Source of the DNA: Fragilaria crotonensis
Taxonomy: Eukaryota; Bacillariophyta; Fragilariophyceae; Fragilariales; Fragilariaceae
Length of the DNA: 64,000 nt
Assembly (NCBI GenBank): GCA_022925895.1
Contig: JAKSYS010000053.1
Coordinates: 1-64,000, forward strand
Direction: 5' to 3'
Shown: positions 11,165 through 24,859 of the stretch, piece by piece
Position numbering within the stretch: position 1 is the first letter of the stretch
How the letters are laid out: each line of letters opens with the position of its first letter
Notes under the pieces: model-generated
Database searches by the model: none
What the model was told of the DNA's origin: nothing
The model's input: the letters and a program-made list of their open reading frames with translations, nothing else
Made by a program: the position numbers and the translations under genes

Positions 11165-11752
11165 CAGCAAGTACACGATTTCACTGGTAATGAGTTATTC
11201 CTCGAGTAATGATGGCTATTTTCGCAGCGTAGTACTCCAACACGTCTCGTCAGTTTCTATTTCTGCCTTTACCTTGCCGTTAGTTACAAAGAGTTTTGGC
11301 TTGGAGTGAGGAGATGCAGTGATCAGAAGCCCGCAAGAGTTGTCATCGAATCATCATTTGCAGGACGTAAAAACATCCATGTGTATTATTAATTCTTTAC
11401 GAAGCTTTTTCACACAGTTTCCTGGAAATGTGTGTGCATTTTATGCGTTTTTAGATGTTGCCGTGATACCCTTCAGCGTTTAGTCGTAGCTATGATATTC
11501 AAACTCGTGACAACAGAGGCACCCGCAATATATACATACATGTATGTCCACTTTCTAAATAAATCTACTTCGTGAAATTATATGAATTATCAGACCTCCT
11601 TAGGGCATCCCCAGAGATGGTCCTGTAGGCGGTGCTATAGGCTATAGTATTGTTGTATGCACATAGTTTCATATCTTTCACATCATGCACTTGTGCACTT
11701 GGTATATATGTGTGGATATCTCATAGGATTCTGAGAATAAATAAACATGCAA
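11165..11752. other. 5' flank of sulfatase A (unit spacer, left part)
   Basis: Shared near-identically with 24860-25443 and 33357-33943, but absent upstream of copy D. Presumably holds the sulfatase promoter. Contains CTATAGGCTATAG near 11637, a short palindrome. No gene seen. Confidence 0.5.
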
Positions 11753-13415
11753 CTATCCTCGCGCGTACACCTTGGTACATATCATACTAAGTCTACAAAA
11801 TCCATGAGTGAAATTCCGTCGAATAATTCTGCAATCCATATGTTTTATTAAATTCACCCAGTTGTCACTCGCAACAGGCACCTTTGACCGTCGCATTCCT
11901 TAACTCGGAATGATCAAAGCCGCTGTCAAAGTCAAGAACACACCTGTGACACTTATAGTCTTTCTTCAGCCTTTCAATTTCGGAGTAGGAGTTCCTGTTT
12001 GATGAGTTGAATTGGTGTTACGACAGGAGTCAAACTGCTGGTGGTAGAGGAATTTGATCCTCATTTACAGCGGCGAGAGCTACCTACTTGCTGCTGCTGT
12101 TGTTCATGATGATGCTGGTAAATGCATAGGTATGCCCGTGTCCGTGATGCAAACTTCTCAATCCTCTCTTTGTAGTAAGCAAATTACTGGGCATGTGCAG
12201 TCCTTGATAAGCTGCTTAAAGTTGTCGCAACCTCATTTTGACAGTGGCATGCATCGGTGGAATACTTTAGCGTGTACCCAGCTGTACTCAACACCCTCAC
12301 CAGCCAACTCGCATGAAATTTTGTTTGAGTTAGAATGTCCTCAACCTGAGCTGAGTCGACGTGGTTGCAGTTCGAGTCGCCAAACTTTTGATTCTGATCT
12401 TCTCTCCATGATACGAAGTCTATTGATCGAAATACGTCGAGTCGTCGCTTTTTGGTGGGTCAAAGGACATCAAGACTCTTTAAACTCTTATGACCAATTG
12501 CCAAGGGAAGCACGCCTAAATATCGACGCAGATTATCTTGCTACTCGCTATCGTCTACGTGGGAAGTTGAAATCTACCCAAGGTCGACCATCACCCATCA
12601 CAGCGGATATCAATCTCTATTTTGGGTACTAGGCTTACGGCTCAATATGATGAGTGCATTCGTTACCATATAAACGGATACCACATGAAGCAGTACATGC
12701 AAGAGCGCAAGCATTGGGATGATAATACATGGCGAATGATCGATTTGGAAGTTTTGGACAGCATTTTAAACAATTGGCCCGCGCAGCAAACACGGCATAT
12801 GAAGTTGGTCCATGACCAGTTACCTCTCGCAAACGCCGGTACACGATTTCTCAGAGTAAAGACGACGCCTTGAAGAAATGCCCGTGTTGTATGGTGGCTG
12901 ACGAGGATCCTCATCATCTCCTGCGATGTCAGTCAAATTCTTTCATGGCCCCTGGACTATTATCATTACGTCGTTTCAACACCGAGGGGTCTCATCCCTT
13001 TGGTCGAATTCTCGCCGATGGTATACAGTACTGGATCAACACTGGCACATCAGATTATTGCATGGACTTATCGGATTATCCACTTCATATGAGGGATACC
13101 ATTGCGCGAATCTTATTGGAGCAAGAACTGATCGGATGAGACAACGCATTGAAAGGTTTCTTAAGCACTTCCTGGATGGATCTCGCATCACTTCGGTATG
13201 AGGATACACGGGTGGATCGCACCGCTGGTGCAAAGTGTATCCGTCGAAGCCTTCAAGCCCTATACTCGTATACCACCGGCGTGTGGAAGACACGGAATGT
13301 TGCCCTTCACGACTCAGAGAATGTCCTCCATCGACGGTTACAGTCAACTATGTACGACACTATCGTATATTTGCATCAACATCCTGACCACCTGTGTTTT
13401 GATGATCGGTACTTG

Positions 13416-13798
13416 TGCAGTACACCGCACGTGCCCTTAGCGTAGTGCGATACAGTATACTATATTACTAGTATCCAGTACTACAATACAATGGCCATGT
13501 ATAGTACTTGGATATACCGGTAGACTAGTAATACCATAGTACAGTGCAACAATAGAACACTGATCCTGTACAACAGTACAACCGTACAACAGTAGAATGA
13601 GAACTGTCTGACATCTCTTGGAGACTCACTGAGTCTCCTAGATGAATGAAAGAGAACAGTCCAATCCCACCAAGGATGGGACTGCTCTCTTGTTTTAAAA
13701 CTAGTCTCATAACTTTTAATAAGGTGCAACTATTAATCCTTTAAAACTAGCTACAAATTAGCCTCCAAAATAAAACTGATTACTTCGCGCGTAGGGCA
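13416..13798 (+). repeat. 5' LTR of the Ty3/gypsy element
   Basis: Begins TGCAGTACACCGC and ends GTAGGGCA. Nearly identical to 18254-18637. Contains several GTAC tetramers, like the host intergenic clusters. Confidence 0.9.
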
Positions 13799-16700
13799 CA
13801 GTGAATTCACTCCCAGTAGTCAGTACATCACCATGACGAACAAAAATAAAGGTAAGCGCAAAGCGTCTGAAAATTCGTCTGCGGAACATGTCGCATTCCG
13901 TCAGTCGAACCTCGTTGAATCCGCCGTCGATTTATTTTGATAGGCCCAAGAAATCGACAGAGAAATCTGACGATGAGGGCAACTATAAAAAAATCGACGT
14001 CCCGATTGAAGCCGGAAATGCGAACTCCAAAAATATCGAAAAGAGAATTCGTTTGTTTGGAGACTACGACACCTCGCCAGAAGCGTGGGTGAAGTGGCGC
14101 ATAGAGCTCGAGGAGGTCATTCGTGACTATCCGCTCGAGTCTGGCGAACAAAAAGCGTCTATGGCTCTTGCACTACTTAAGGGCAGTGCAAGAGACAAAT
14201 TCCAGCAAACGTGGCGTAGACTCGATACGGAGAACGTAGCGGGTCCCGCACGACAGAGGAAGACTCCAAACGAGATTTTCCAGCTGGTAATGACGGAAGT
14301 TGGTAAGTCTTACTTCCCAATCTTGCATGCGTACCAGAAGCAGGTGGTGTACATGCAGCATTACCTACGTCTTGGAAGTCATACGGTTCGTAACTTTGCT
14401 ACGCTTACGCGAGCTAAATAATTACTTACCGTATTTTCCACGGGAAGAAGGTAAGGCTGAACCGTCTAAATTGTCTGATGACGACTTGATTCAAATTCTC
14501 AACCAGGCGAAGCCTGAAGAATGGCAAGCGGTCATTCTTGGTGCGAACATCGAGCTTTATAAGTCGATTTTCAAGGCACTGTTGATTATTTTGAGAAACT
14601 TGAACTCAGACAGGCACTTGAGGCCAAACGTCGTAAGGTGGACAAATCCGATAACCCTGAGGGCACGAAAAGGGCAATTGGAACGGTAAGTCCGCTGACA
14701 AAATGGCAACGGCCAAAACACAGTCGTCTAAGTATAAGAAGTGTGCGCATTGCGGTCGTACGAATCATACTACGAAAGACTGTTGGTTTAACCCTGAGAA
14801 CAAGGGGAAACAGAAACCTGGTAAGAAAATGTCGGTTTTACCGACCGAAATGTCTTGATGACGCAGGAGCAGCTTAACGCTATCCTTGAGCGTCTTCCAC
14901 GCAACCCGAAGTCTGGCAAGCGTAAGGTCCGCGACTTTACACCCGAGAATTCGGATGCAGAAATCGTGGAAATGTTCAGTCCCAAGACAACCATTAGCAC
15001 AGTAGAGACTAAAGAAGATAGTGACGAAAGTTCCATCTACTTTGGTTCATTTTCTAGTGAGATATTGCCATCCAAAGATGGCCATGGCAGTAAGAGACAA
15101 AAACAAAAACACAAAACCACCGTCGTGGGCGAAGTGATGGGAACAGGCAAACCCGCATTGTTCGCATTTTGCTAGACACTGGAGCATCTGCGACAATTAT
15201 ACTTAAGGATGCGATACGGGCTTAACTGGACCGGTATTCAAAACATCACATACACGATGGCACACTATGGGTGGTCAATTCGAACGAAACTGCAACGGGA
15301 AATTAAATTCAAATTACCCGAGTTTAGTATGTCAAAGATAGTACAATGGGTGTGTCACGAGGACACACATACGTTGCGCAAGAATGCACAGTATGACATG
15401 ATCATCGGTGCAGATTTACTATCAGAATTGTATCGAAATTAATTTCAATACACAACGGATAGTATGGGAAGGTGTAGAAATTCCCATGAAAGAAAAACAC
15501 GTAATATCCGATCTACAGAATGCTACAGCTATCTACTACCACAGTATCGAACCTACGGTACTCAAGGAAGCAGAAGCGAGGCAGAAACGTATACTGGATG
15601 CAGACTATAGTGCGTTAGATCTGGATGACTACGCACACATGGATACGCACCTAAGTAACGATCAACAAAAACAACTCGTACGTTCGCTACGAAAGTATCC
15701 GAAGTTGTTTAGTGGAGGACTGGGCGTACTCAATGTACCGCCTGTACATCTCGAACTACGGCCCTTAAGTAAGGATGAGAAGCCGTATCACGCTCGTCCG
15801 TTCCCTGTACCAAAATGCTACGAGGAAACAACGAAGAAAGAAATTCAACGCTTATGTGACATAGGAGTATTAACGGCGCAATGACTCGAGTGGGCGGCAC
15901 CAACGCTCATACAGCCTAAAAGACTGGTGACGTTCGAGTCCTAACGGACTTTCGTGTACTTAATAGGTACATAAACGTAACCATACCCGTTACCCAAGAT
16001 TGCAGACCTTCTTCAGAAACTTGAAGGGTTTAATTGGGCAACGGCTCTGGACTTAAGTATGGGCTACTACCATATTGTCCTGGATAAAGAATCCAGCTAT
16101 CTATGTACAATGATTGTACCCTGGGGCAAATATCGCTACTGTCGCCTACCTATGGGTTTGAATGGCAGTCCTGACATCTTTCAGGCCATAATTAATGACA
16201 TTATGGGCGATTTGCCTAATGTGCGTGCGCATTTAGATGACATACTGATTACAACAGCAGGTTCCTACGAGGACCATCTTCAGCATGTTGAACTCGTGTT
16301 GCAACGCCTAACTGATGTTGGCTTTGCCGTTAACCTACGTAAATCCTCGTTCGCTGTGACCGAGCTTGATTACTTAGGATATTGATTACTCGTCGCGGTA
16401 TCCAACCTCAACCTAAGAAAGTGGAAGCGATTATGCGGCTGACACCACCAACTACCAAACGGCAGTTAAGACGTTTCTTAGGTATGATCAATTACTACCG
16501 TGACATGTGGCGACGTAGAAGTCACATACTAGCACCGCTTACGGCGCTGTGTTCTGCCAAAGCTAAATTTATTTGGCACGATAAAGAACAGAAAGCATTT
16601 GAAGACATTAAGGCCATAATAAGTCGAGAGACATTACTGGCTTATCCTGACTTCTCAAAAGACTTTCACATTTATACGGACTCCAGTGATTATCAACTGG

Positions 16701-18253
16701 GAGCAGTCATAATGCAAAATGACCGTCCGTTAGCTTTCTACAGTAGGAAACTTAACAGCTCAAAAACGTTACACGACTGGTGAACAAGAGCTGTTATCCA
16801 TAGTAGAAACACTTAAGGAATTCAAAAATATACTATTAGGTCAAAAACTGATAGTACATACCGATCATAAGAATCTCCTATATCAGAAAATGTCCACTGA
16901 TCGTATAATACGATGGAGACTCCTGATAGAAGAGTTTGGACCTACCTTTCTACATATAAAAGGAGAAAAGAACGTCATTGCTGACGCCTTGTCAAGATTA
17001 GATGCGAACTTCAATGAGAAGTTACCAACAGAGCCTACAAATGATACGATGGCTTACATCTTCATGACAAAAACAGACGTTAAAGAAACTGACTTTCCGT
17101 TAAGTCCTATGCTAATCGCTAAATACCAACGGTTAGATAATGAGCTTAAACGAAGAAGTACGAAATCAAAAAGTCAGAACTTCAATACCAAAACAATTGA
17201 AGGAGTTGAGGTCATTACGTACCAAGGAAAAATATATATTCCTATTCAACTTCAACAACGCGTAGTGGCTTGGTATCATGAGTATCTAGCACACCCAGGC
17301 GAATCACGCACTGAAGCAACGATACGACAAACATGTACGTGGCCAAAATTACGTAGTCACGTTGAGACATTCTGTAAGACGTGTCGTACGTGTCAACTAT
17401 TTAAGAAACAAAGGAAGAAGTATGGACACTTACCTCCTAAGGAAGCTGAAGAACTTCCTGGTCTCGTGTAAACGTAGACTTGATTGGACCATACGTTGTA
17501 CGTACTCCAACGTTCACGCATACACTTCGCGTTGACTATGATTGATCCCGTAACAGGATGGTTCGAAGTCATAGCAATACCAGATAAGAACGCACATACT
17601 GTTATGGAAGCGTTTAATAATACGTGGTTGACGAGATATCCACGACCCCAACATATAGGGTATGATAACGGTTCCGAATTCAAAGCACAATTCAAACAAA
17701 TGTGCGAGAATTATGGTATGAAAGAAAAACCGTCATCCAGTTACAACCCACAATCAAACGGTATTGTAGAACGAGTACATCAAGTACTGGGTAATGCACT
17801 TCGGACATTCGAACTCGAACAAAAAGAACTCGATGCGAATGACCCTTGGGGACCGTTCCTAAGTGCAGCTGCGTGGGCAATACGTAGTACAGTACATACT
17901 ACATTAGATGCTACACCCGGACAGTTAGTATTTGGACGCGACATGTTGTTGCCCATCCAATTAAAGACGGATTGGGCTAGGATAAGACAACGTAAGCAAG
18001 ATACTATTAACGCCAATAATAAAAAGGAAAATGCTAAACGCATTGAACACGAGTACCGTGTTGGCGAAAAAGTCCTACTAGAAAACCAGGACTGATCTCC
18101 AAATTATCCGCCCCACGTACGGGACCTTATCGGATTACTGAAACCTATGCTAATGGTACAGTACGCATTCAACGTGGCATTGTCAATGAACGTGTCAACA
18201 TACGTCGACTAACACCATATAAAGAACGCGTACCGCCCAATTAGGGAAGCGAG

Positions 18254-18637
18254 TGCAGTACACCGCACGTGCCCTTAGCGTAGTGCGATACAGTATACTA
18301 TATTACTAGTATCCAGTACTACAATACAATGGCCATGTATAGTACTTGGATATACCGGTAGACTAGTAATACCATAGTACAGTGCAACAATAGAACACTG
18401 ATCCTGTACAACAGTACAACCGTACAACAGTAGAATGAGAACTGTCTGACATCTCTTGGAGACTCACTGAGTCTCCTAGATGAATGAAAGAGAACAGTCC
18501 AATCCCACCAAGGATGGGACTGCTCTCTTGTTTTAAAAACTAGTCTCATAACTTTTAATAAGGTGCAACTATTAATCCTTTAAAACTAGCTACAAATTAG
18601 CCTCCAAAATAAAACTGATTACTTCGCGCGTAGGGCA
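18254..18637 (+). repeat. 3' LTR of the Ty3/gypsy element
   Basis: Matches the 5' LTR almost base for base and is followed by the ACTTG target duplication. Confidence 0.9.
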
Positions 18638-20342
18638 ACTTGTGCGACATGTCTTTGGAAAAGCTACTTCGGAGTTCACCGTCCACCCAGCGACGATGGA
18701 TAAAAAGGATGAAAGATTCAAGAGCGTTGCACACGAGACTCGGTGAACGACAAACTTTGATCACCTCCTTTTTTAACATGGCAACATGATGGACGGTATG
18801 AATATTACGCTCACGTGATATATGTGTTTTTTTTTAACGTTTCCTCGCCGACACATGAGTCGGCCCGGTAAGGGTACACATCCGGGTCCGTATGGTCCTC
18901 GGGCGGTGATAACCCGATAATTAGGTTTTGTTTGTTTTGTTTCAACTCCGAGCTGAGTACCTAGATACTGAAGAGTAGTTTCTTCCATGAACTCACAATA
19001 TTCGGCCATGAGGTGTCGAAGGGATTAACATACGTCCACCTTGCCTGAAGTTGTATCTTTCTTCCTTCCAGCGTGTAGTTCTTTCTAATGATGCTCTATT
19101 GATCAGTTTTTGCTCCCCAAGAACTTGCAAGAGGCCTTTGGCTTTCCTCCCATCCAGGAGCTCTTCACTCATTTACGTCAGTAACAACGACGTCGATGTC
19201 ATTGTTCCTTGCAAAATCTTGAAGTTCTTTTGGTGTTGCCTCCTCATTGGCTGCTGCTGGAGTGTCACTTTTTCTTTCAGTGCTTCAAGAAGCTCCTTCT
19301 TTGGCCTCAACAACTTTGGTTTTCCCGGTTGGTAGGTTATGATGGCATTGGTTCTGTGTTGATCAGCAGATATGTACCTTTGACCAACATCATCAACTTT
19401 GAATACCAAGGACTGAGTGTCTGTAATACCCAGTGATGCTTCTGTAGCCCAAGAAATCCCTTGTTTGGCATTATCACTGTATCTCTCGTTCTTGGTGGCT
19501 GTGCTTCTCCGTAGGACTTTGACATTAGCTGCTGAGCACTGAGTGCATTCTTGCATTGATGTGCATGTCCCTGACTATGATTGAACATGAAGACAAAGTT
19601 TTTTACTTGGGGTAGCTACAGGACCTGTAAACAATCGACCACATCCTAGAGCTGAAGACTCACGTCATATGAGTTCCAGTAGCCTTTCTTATTTACACCA
19701 ATGAACATGTATTTGACAAACGGAGATTTGGTCACGACGGGTTTGTTTATCGTTCCCAAAATCTGCATTGCAGCATGTGTATCAGTGTAAGTTGCTGTGC
19801 TTGCTTGCCGCTCAGCATTAATCGTTGCTCACTCATCATTCATAAAGAGTCTGCCGGATCCAAATTCTCTAAACACGAATGCCGACAACATATACCCATC
19901 TCCTTCGGACTTCGGGAGTAGCGGCCTTTGACCTTTTGGACCAATCCATGTCGTTGCTCCGAATAATTTCTTTACAAATACGCTCTTGTCTTGCCCTACA
20001 ATCATAGTCGGTCATGCTTTGAAGACACTCATATGCTGGTTGTTGCTTTGACAGTATCCAGCCTTGTTCCCGTCCTCAAAGCAGCCGCATCTCTGACATG
20101 ATTCCTGTAATCATTAACTTGGAATTCGATGCGTTCTTTGTTTCCAATGATATCAAATAGTAGCTATGTCCAAATCCAACATCCAAATCTGGAATAGCCT
20201 TAGCATCAACAGAAGTAATGTGTATCCACCAATTGCAATATGTTTCAAGCTTAGTACTAAGGGAATTGTTGCAAAATGTGCGATGTGCGACAACGTCATC
20301 CAGTTTATGGCCGTCAACATAGAAGCTCCTCTCGAGCAACAT

Positions 20343-22429
20343 ACTGAAAGCCCAGGAGACACATCCCGCTTGACTCAGGATAATATAAAATGTTCCTTTC
20401 TTACCAGAGCAGATGTAAGATCACGGCAGGAAATGGATGCATCTAACCCAGAAGTTAGTTGAGTGCATCTGGTGTATGCTTATTTTGTTGTTGCTTTTAC
20501 AATTGTGAGCTAACGCACCCTTGTTCTTGTCTCTGGTGCTTAATTCAGAACTCCAACTGTCTTTGAAGCCATTGCAGATTTGTGGAACAGCTTTGCCTTC
20601 AACCCTGGAGCACCACCAGACTCACTCCTGCAACACTGCCAAGAACTGAAGACACCTTCACATTCATAAGGTCTGGCGTCCTCAGAATCACCAGCTGTAG
20701 GGAACAAAGCGGACAAGGCAAGGATGGGTGAGATCAAGAAGACAATGCTGACCAAGAAGGGAGACCATTGGTCCTGAACAACAACCGATGGATGACACTG
20801 TCTCGTACATTACCTCCGCCGACTTTCTTTTCATTGTGCAAGCAATGGAATGCTCTTTGGCCAACCTGCTTGCTCAAAGCATAGTAGAGCTGATGTCCTA
20901 TTTCCGGTCATCCTATAGAGCTGCTGTACTTTGGGAGGTTGCTGACACCCACCAACAGCTGCAATTCTTGTTGCAGCATCTTAGCAACAACACAAGTGCC
21001 TTGGATGCCTAATGTGCTTCAAGTACTTGTGGTGGCAGTTGTAGTTGCCTATGCCATCAGCAGCAGCAAAGTGCTCCCTAGTAGACTTGAGAATCACTTG
21101 GAGCTGTGGCACATTCAACCACTGATCTGTGCTGAGTTCAACCACCAGCAGACCTCACAAGTCTTGATACGGGCGCAAGAGTTTGAGGAATGCAAGATCC
21201 ATTTCAATCTACATCAGATTGATGCAAGCATTGTTTCAATCAATGAGCAAGCCAGCTGATTGACTTGGCACATCACTTCAGTTGAAGTATTGCCTGCAGA
21301 ACTCAATCCATGGGATAACAAAAGTCAACAGGTTTGAGAATTCTTTGTTAAGAGTGAAAGCCATGTTGTACAACAGGAGATGAAGGAAGTGTACATGGAA
21401 ATTCACACAATTTGTACAGAATGAGGATTATACTCTAAGTCCCCATTGTCCCAACACTGCATGTAGTGATGCTAATTATTGTGACCACAACACGGGTGCA
21501 CTGCCTGTCAAGAAATTCAATTGATGCAACTAGGGAGTACCATATATCATATATCACATCATGGAAGTGTTACTCTGTCTGTGTGGCTAGTGTATTTGCA
21601 GCATCGGTGGCTGTTACGGCGACATGCATTAATTCCTCAGGAATGACCTCATTGTGGCTTGCTGACTGAGAATTCTGCATTGTTGCAACAAAGGGAAACA
21701 CGCTGTTGACTTCATTTTGCCAATCATCATGGGCAGTAGCCATACGATTGCAATTGCCATCCGTGTCTATTGTCTATACTCCAGTACAGTAGTTGTGCCA
21801 CTTTGCGAGCACAAGCACAAGTGCCGTGGTCCGTCGTACTGTGATATTCAATGGGACTTTACTCGTGATATGCCCTTTTGCATGTATCATACATATGTAC
21901 ATGTTTCCAAGTTGTTTGTAATTATCCTTGATGAAACTTCTGCTGTGCTATAGAATTGACTGTCCTGGGGACCATCCTAGTTTTTGTTCCTCTCTTCAAT
22001 CCGTGATGGGCGGCGAACTGCAACATCACGAATGACACCAGCCACATTCGTAATGATGTTGTGAAGTGTCTAATACTGAATTCTTTACGTCAAGTGAATA
22101 AGACACTCTTCTTGTTTTCCTAGATGTAGTGACCATTGTCCCTTACTGCAGGATATCTGATGACTTCATGGCTTTTCTAGATGGTCTGAGTATGCACCAG
22201 CATAGAGGAGTTAAGAACTTCAATGCTACTCAGTCGTCGGGAGGATGACATAGGGAGTACAATTTGCTCCTGACAAAAGACCAGGAAGCCAAAATTGTGC
22301 TGGTTCTCCAGCACAAGTGTACTACCGGTAACACGATATTAATTGGTTATATGTACTTGGACGCTTGAAAAATTGGATCGAACTTATCACAACAAGGATA
22401 TAGCCAGGATCCGGACGAAAACCTTCCTT
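20343..22429. other. Unit spacer, right part (A-B)
   Basis: Near-identical to 28834-30923 and 37335-39425. Short plus-strand ORFs (for example 20939-21259, ending IDASIVSINEQAS) recur in all three but have no recognisable domain. It may contain the N-terminal end of the decayed transposon. A 7-bp-stem hairpin (GTGCTGG/CCAGCAC) lies near 22300, just 3' of sulfatase B. Confidence 0.4.
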
Positions 22430-24859
22430 TTATGACATAATTGCAAGCACACAGCAAACCGCCCAACTCAGGAAACCTGTCACAATATGGCTTGCCTGCT
22501 GACTATATGCTGAGTTTGGAAGCTCAACATCAGACGTCTCGGGATATGATGTCGGGCCCGACGGAGTGGCCACCGCTTCTTCTGCGTTAGTTGTACTCGT
22601 TGCACGGAGTTCTTCAGTAGGATGGACAGTAGGTTCTTGAGTTGGGTCTGCAGGGCTTTCGGTAGGGGCTTCGGTGGGGACTTGGGTTGGTTCTTGAGTA
22701 GGTTCTTGAGTAGGGGTTGGATTATCCCAGTCAATGTAAAGTGGAACTGATAATGCATCGCTCTCGTTGCAGGAAATGCGGATATAGGCGTCGACTGATC
22801 CTGGGGCTTCGACTGTGACATCATACGCAAGTGTCACCTTCAATCGGAAAACATCGAACGCAGGCACCGTCGCACCATCAGTACTGAGGTGAAACAATCC
22901 AGCGTCCACTCCCAGCATTTGAAAATTACAATGAAGCGATCCTGGAGTCCTGCGTCCTACATACAACCACTCATTGCGAGTATACCTGATTCGACCAGCG
23001 CTACCTTGCGAAACACCAGAAACTGATCACCAACCCACAGATCAGATGCGGGCCAAGATTGGCGGAGAAGTATCTCATTGATATCTCCCTGCCCTTCGTG
23101 TGCGTTGTATATCGGATCAGAATAGAAGTCGTTGTTCGCCGTGTCCTGCACGCGATGCATCCAGTCCAGGAGCAAATACCTCAAGTGCTCAGCCTTTCCT
23201 ACTGAAGCGTCGGTAGGCGATACACCATCGCCGTGTAATAAGTTGTGCATTTCAAATGGGTCGTCGGCGAGATTGAACAGCACATCCGGTTTGGTTGAAG
23301 CCGCTTTTTTGTACATGAGTAGTTTGAAGTTTCCATGTCGAATCATGAAGTTCGGCCTATCGTCCAACGTTCTCGTGAGTTCGACGCTGTCGATCGGCTC
23401 GCGAAAGTCCCATTCTGCCACAGCTGCTGTCTCGTCATACAGAGAATTGAAGAGCGTTCCTTCGATGAAGGGGCGGAGAGAGCGACCATCGCCGTTGTTT
23501 GATGAGCCGGCCCCGGCATAGTCTAGAATAGTGCCGAAGACATTCATCAGGCTGGTGGGCTCCTCAACGACCGTTCCTGCCGGAATCACACCCGGCAGTT
23601 TAAAGAACAACGGCACTCTGACCGACTCCTCATAGAAGTTGTTTTTGCCTCTTTGGCAGTGCGCACCCAGCATTTCCCCGTGATCTGAAGTAAACACCAC
23701 GAGTGTATTTTCCGCAATACCCAGCTCGTCGAGTCGATCTAGCGTGATGCCCACGAGTGTATCGATCTCCTCCACCATGGCATAGTAAACAGCTGTCCAT
23801 TCCTTGACCTTCTCAACATCGCAATATCCTGCATCCTCAAGCATTGCCTGGTCTCCATCAGGTGAAATATACGATGTTGTTTCGTCGGTCCCATCGCCCG
23901 TCGTGGGCGATTCGAACAAATCCTGGCGCCGGTCCCAATAGTAGGAGAGATACTCAAATGGAGCCATGAAAGGCGGATGTGGATGATGGTAACTGATTGT
24001 CAAGAGAAACGGAGTGTCATGGGAAGCCAGCCGATTCAAAGCACGCAGGGCGACATCATGGTTGAAAAATGATGCGGAATAATGCTTGCCCAATGTAAAG
24101 TTTCCCATCTGAGAGTCCTCGCTGGATTTGAAATTGTTCGACTCACTCAACGGCGTATTGGTTGGTAGGCCATACCTGGAATCTAAGGCTATCGGAGTAT
24201 ATGGATACTCAGAATACGAATCCTCCTGTTGCCCATCTGCGAATGTCTTGCTGATGTCTCCTCGGTCACGGAAGTACTCGAGGTACCTCTAAGAATGACT
24301 TGCCCGCTCACATCTTCGAAAGAAAAGGCACCGGTGGAGTAGTCGTAGTCATTACTATCCACGGCTCGAGACGACCCATCACGGCGATCGTACAACCTTG
24401 ACGGAACGTGCCATTTGCCGTAGTATTCAGAAACGTAACCGTGATCCTCCACCAGAATCTGGTCCAAGCCCTCCAACTGGTCGATCTTGTCCTGAAACAA
24501 CTTAGGTTGAGTGCGTTGACGCTCTCGTCCATCTGATTGGTTTGCACCCCGGTACGCTCAATGGTGCAACCGGTGCGGAGGGTTGTTCGTGCGGGCCCGC
24601 AGACAGGACACTGTGTGTAGGCTGTGCGGACGTACGCCCCCTCTTTCGAAAGGCGATCCAAGTTTGGGGTTCGGATCTTGAGCTTTCCATCGTATGTGAG
24701 GAGCTCGTCCTGAACTCGCCGTATCGCGTCGTAGCGCTGTTGGTCTGTCATGATGAATAGGATGTTTGGCTTGGCTCTACATGTCGACGCTCGTGTGAAC
24801 AAGACGAGTGAAAGCCAAAGTGCTTCCAAAATCATCCGTGACGAAATCCGCATGTCCAT
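22430..24859 (-). pseudogene. Secreted sulfatase, copy B (three small frame breaks)
   Basis: Differs from intact copy C mainly by three single-base losses in short runs: GGG to GG near 24508, CCC to CC near 24287, and GG to G near 22989. Everything else, including the CGPAR active-site motif, the GKWH motif and the Pro-Thr tail, is as in C. Head of A type, tail of D type. Because all three losses are in homopolymers, sequencing or assembly error is at least as likely as real inactivation. Confidence 0.75.

Larger units (their letters stand above)
13416..18637 (+). mobile_element. Ty3/gypsy-family LTR retrotransposon
   Basis: A 5.2-kb fossil element bounded by LTRs of 383-384 bp that start TG and end CA, with a 5-bp target duplication ACTTG (13411-13415 and 18638-18642). 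Parts in order: gag-like region with a CCHC zinc knuckle (about 13,830-14,850), aspartic protease region (about 15,150-15,430), reverse transcriptase with an LDD-type active site (about 15,700-16,400), RNase H (about 16,400-16,800), integrase with an HHCC-type zinc finger and DDE core (about 17,250-18,100). The RT-RNase H-integrase order gives Ty3/gypsy. The two LTRs are almost identical, so the insertion is very recent. The coding part is broken in several places, roughly half a dozen or more. Confidence 0.92.
12357..18942 (+). mobile_element. 5'-truncated LINE-like fragment (A), split by LTR element
   Basis: Counterpart of the fragment at 34564-35925, with the LTR element 13416-18637 inserted. 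Left flank is CAACCTGAGCTGAGT at 12342-12356 (a slightly altered copy of the target duplication) and right flank is CAACTCCGAGCTGAGT at 18943-18958. It encodes broken pieces of the RNase H and zinc-knuckle regions. Confidence 0.75.
11753..20342 (-). pseudogene. Decayed DDE-type transposase, spacer A-B, interrupted
   Basis: Same remnant as described at 33944-37334. The N-terminal part lies at about 18959-20342 and the C-terminal part at 11753-12356. The LINE-like fragment, itself carrying an LTR element, separates them. Frames are broken by many small indels, more than in the spacer C copy. Not expected to make protein. Confidence 0.7.

Noticed and set aside
13416-18637. Copia-type assignment of the LTR element
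   Set aside because: Integrase lies after RNase H, as in Ty3/gypsy, not before the reverse transcriptase as in Ty1/copia.
20939-21259. 106-codon ORF conserved in all three spacers, taken as a gene
   Set aside because: Its conservation follows from recent duplication of the whole unit; no domain or other evidence of coding.
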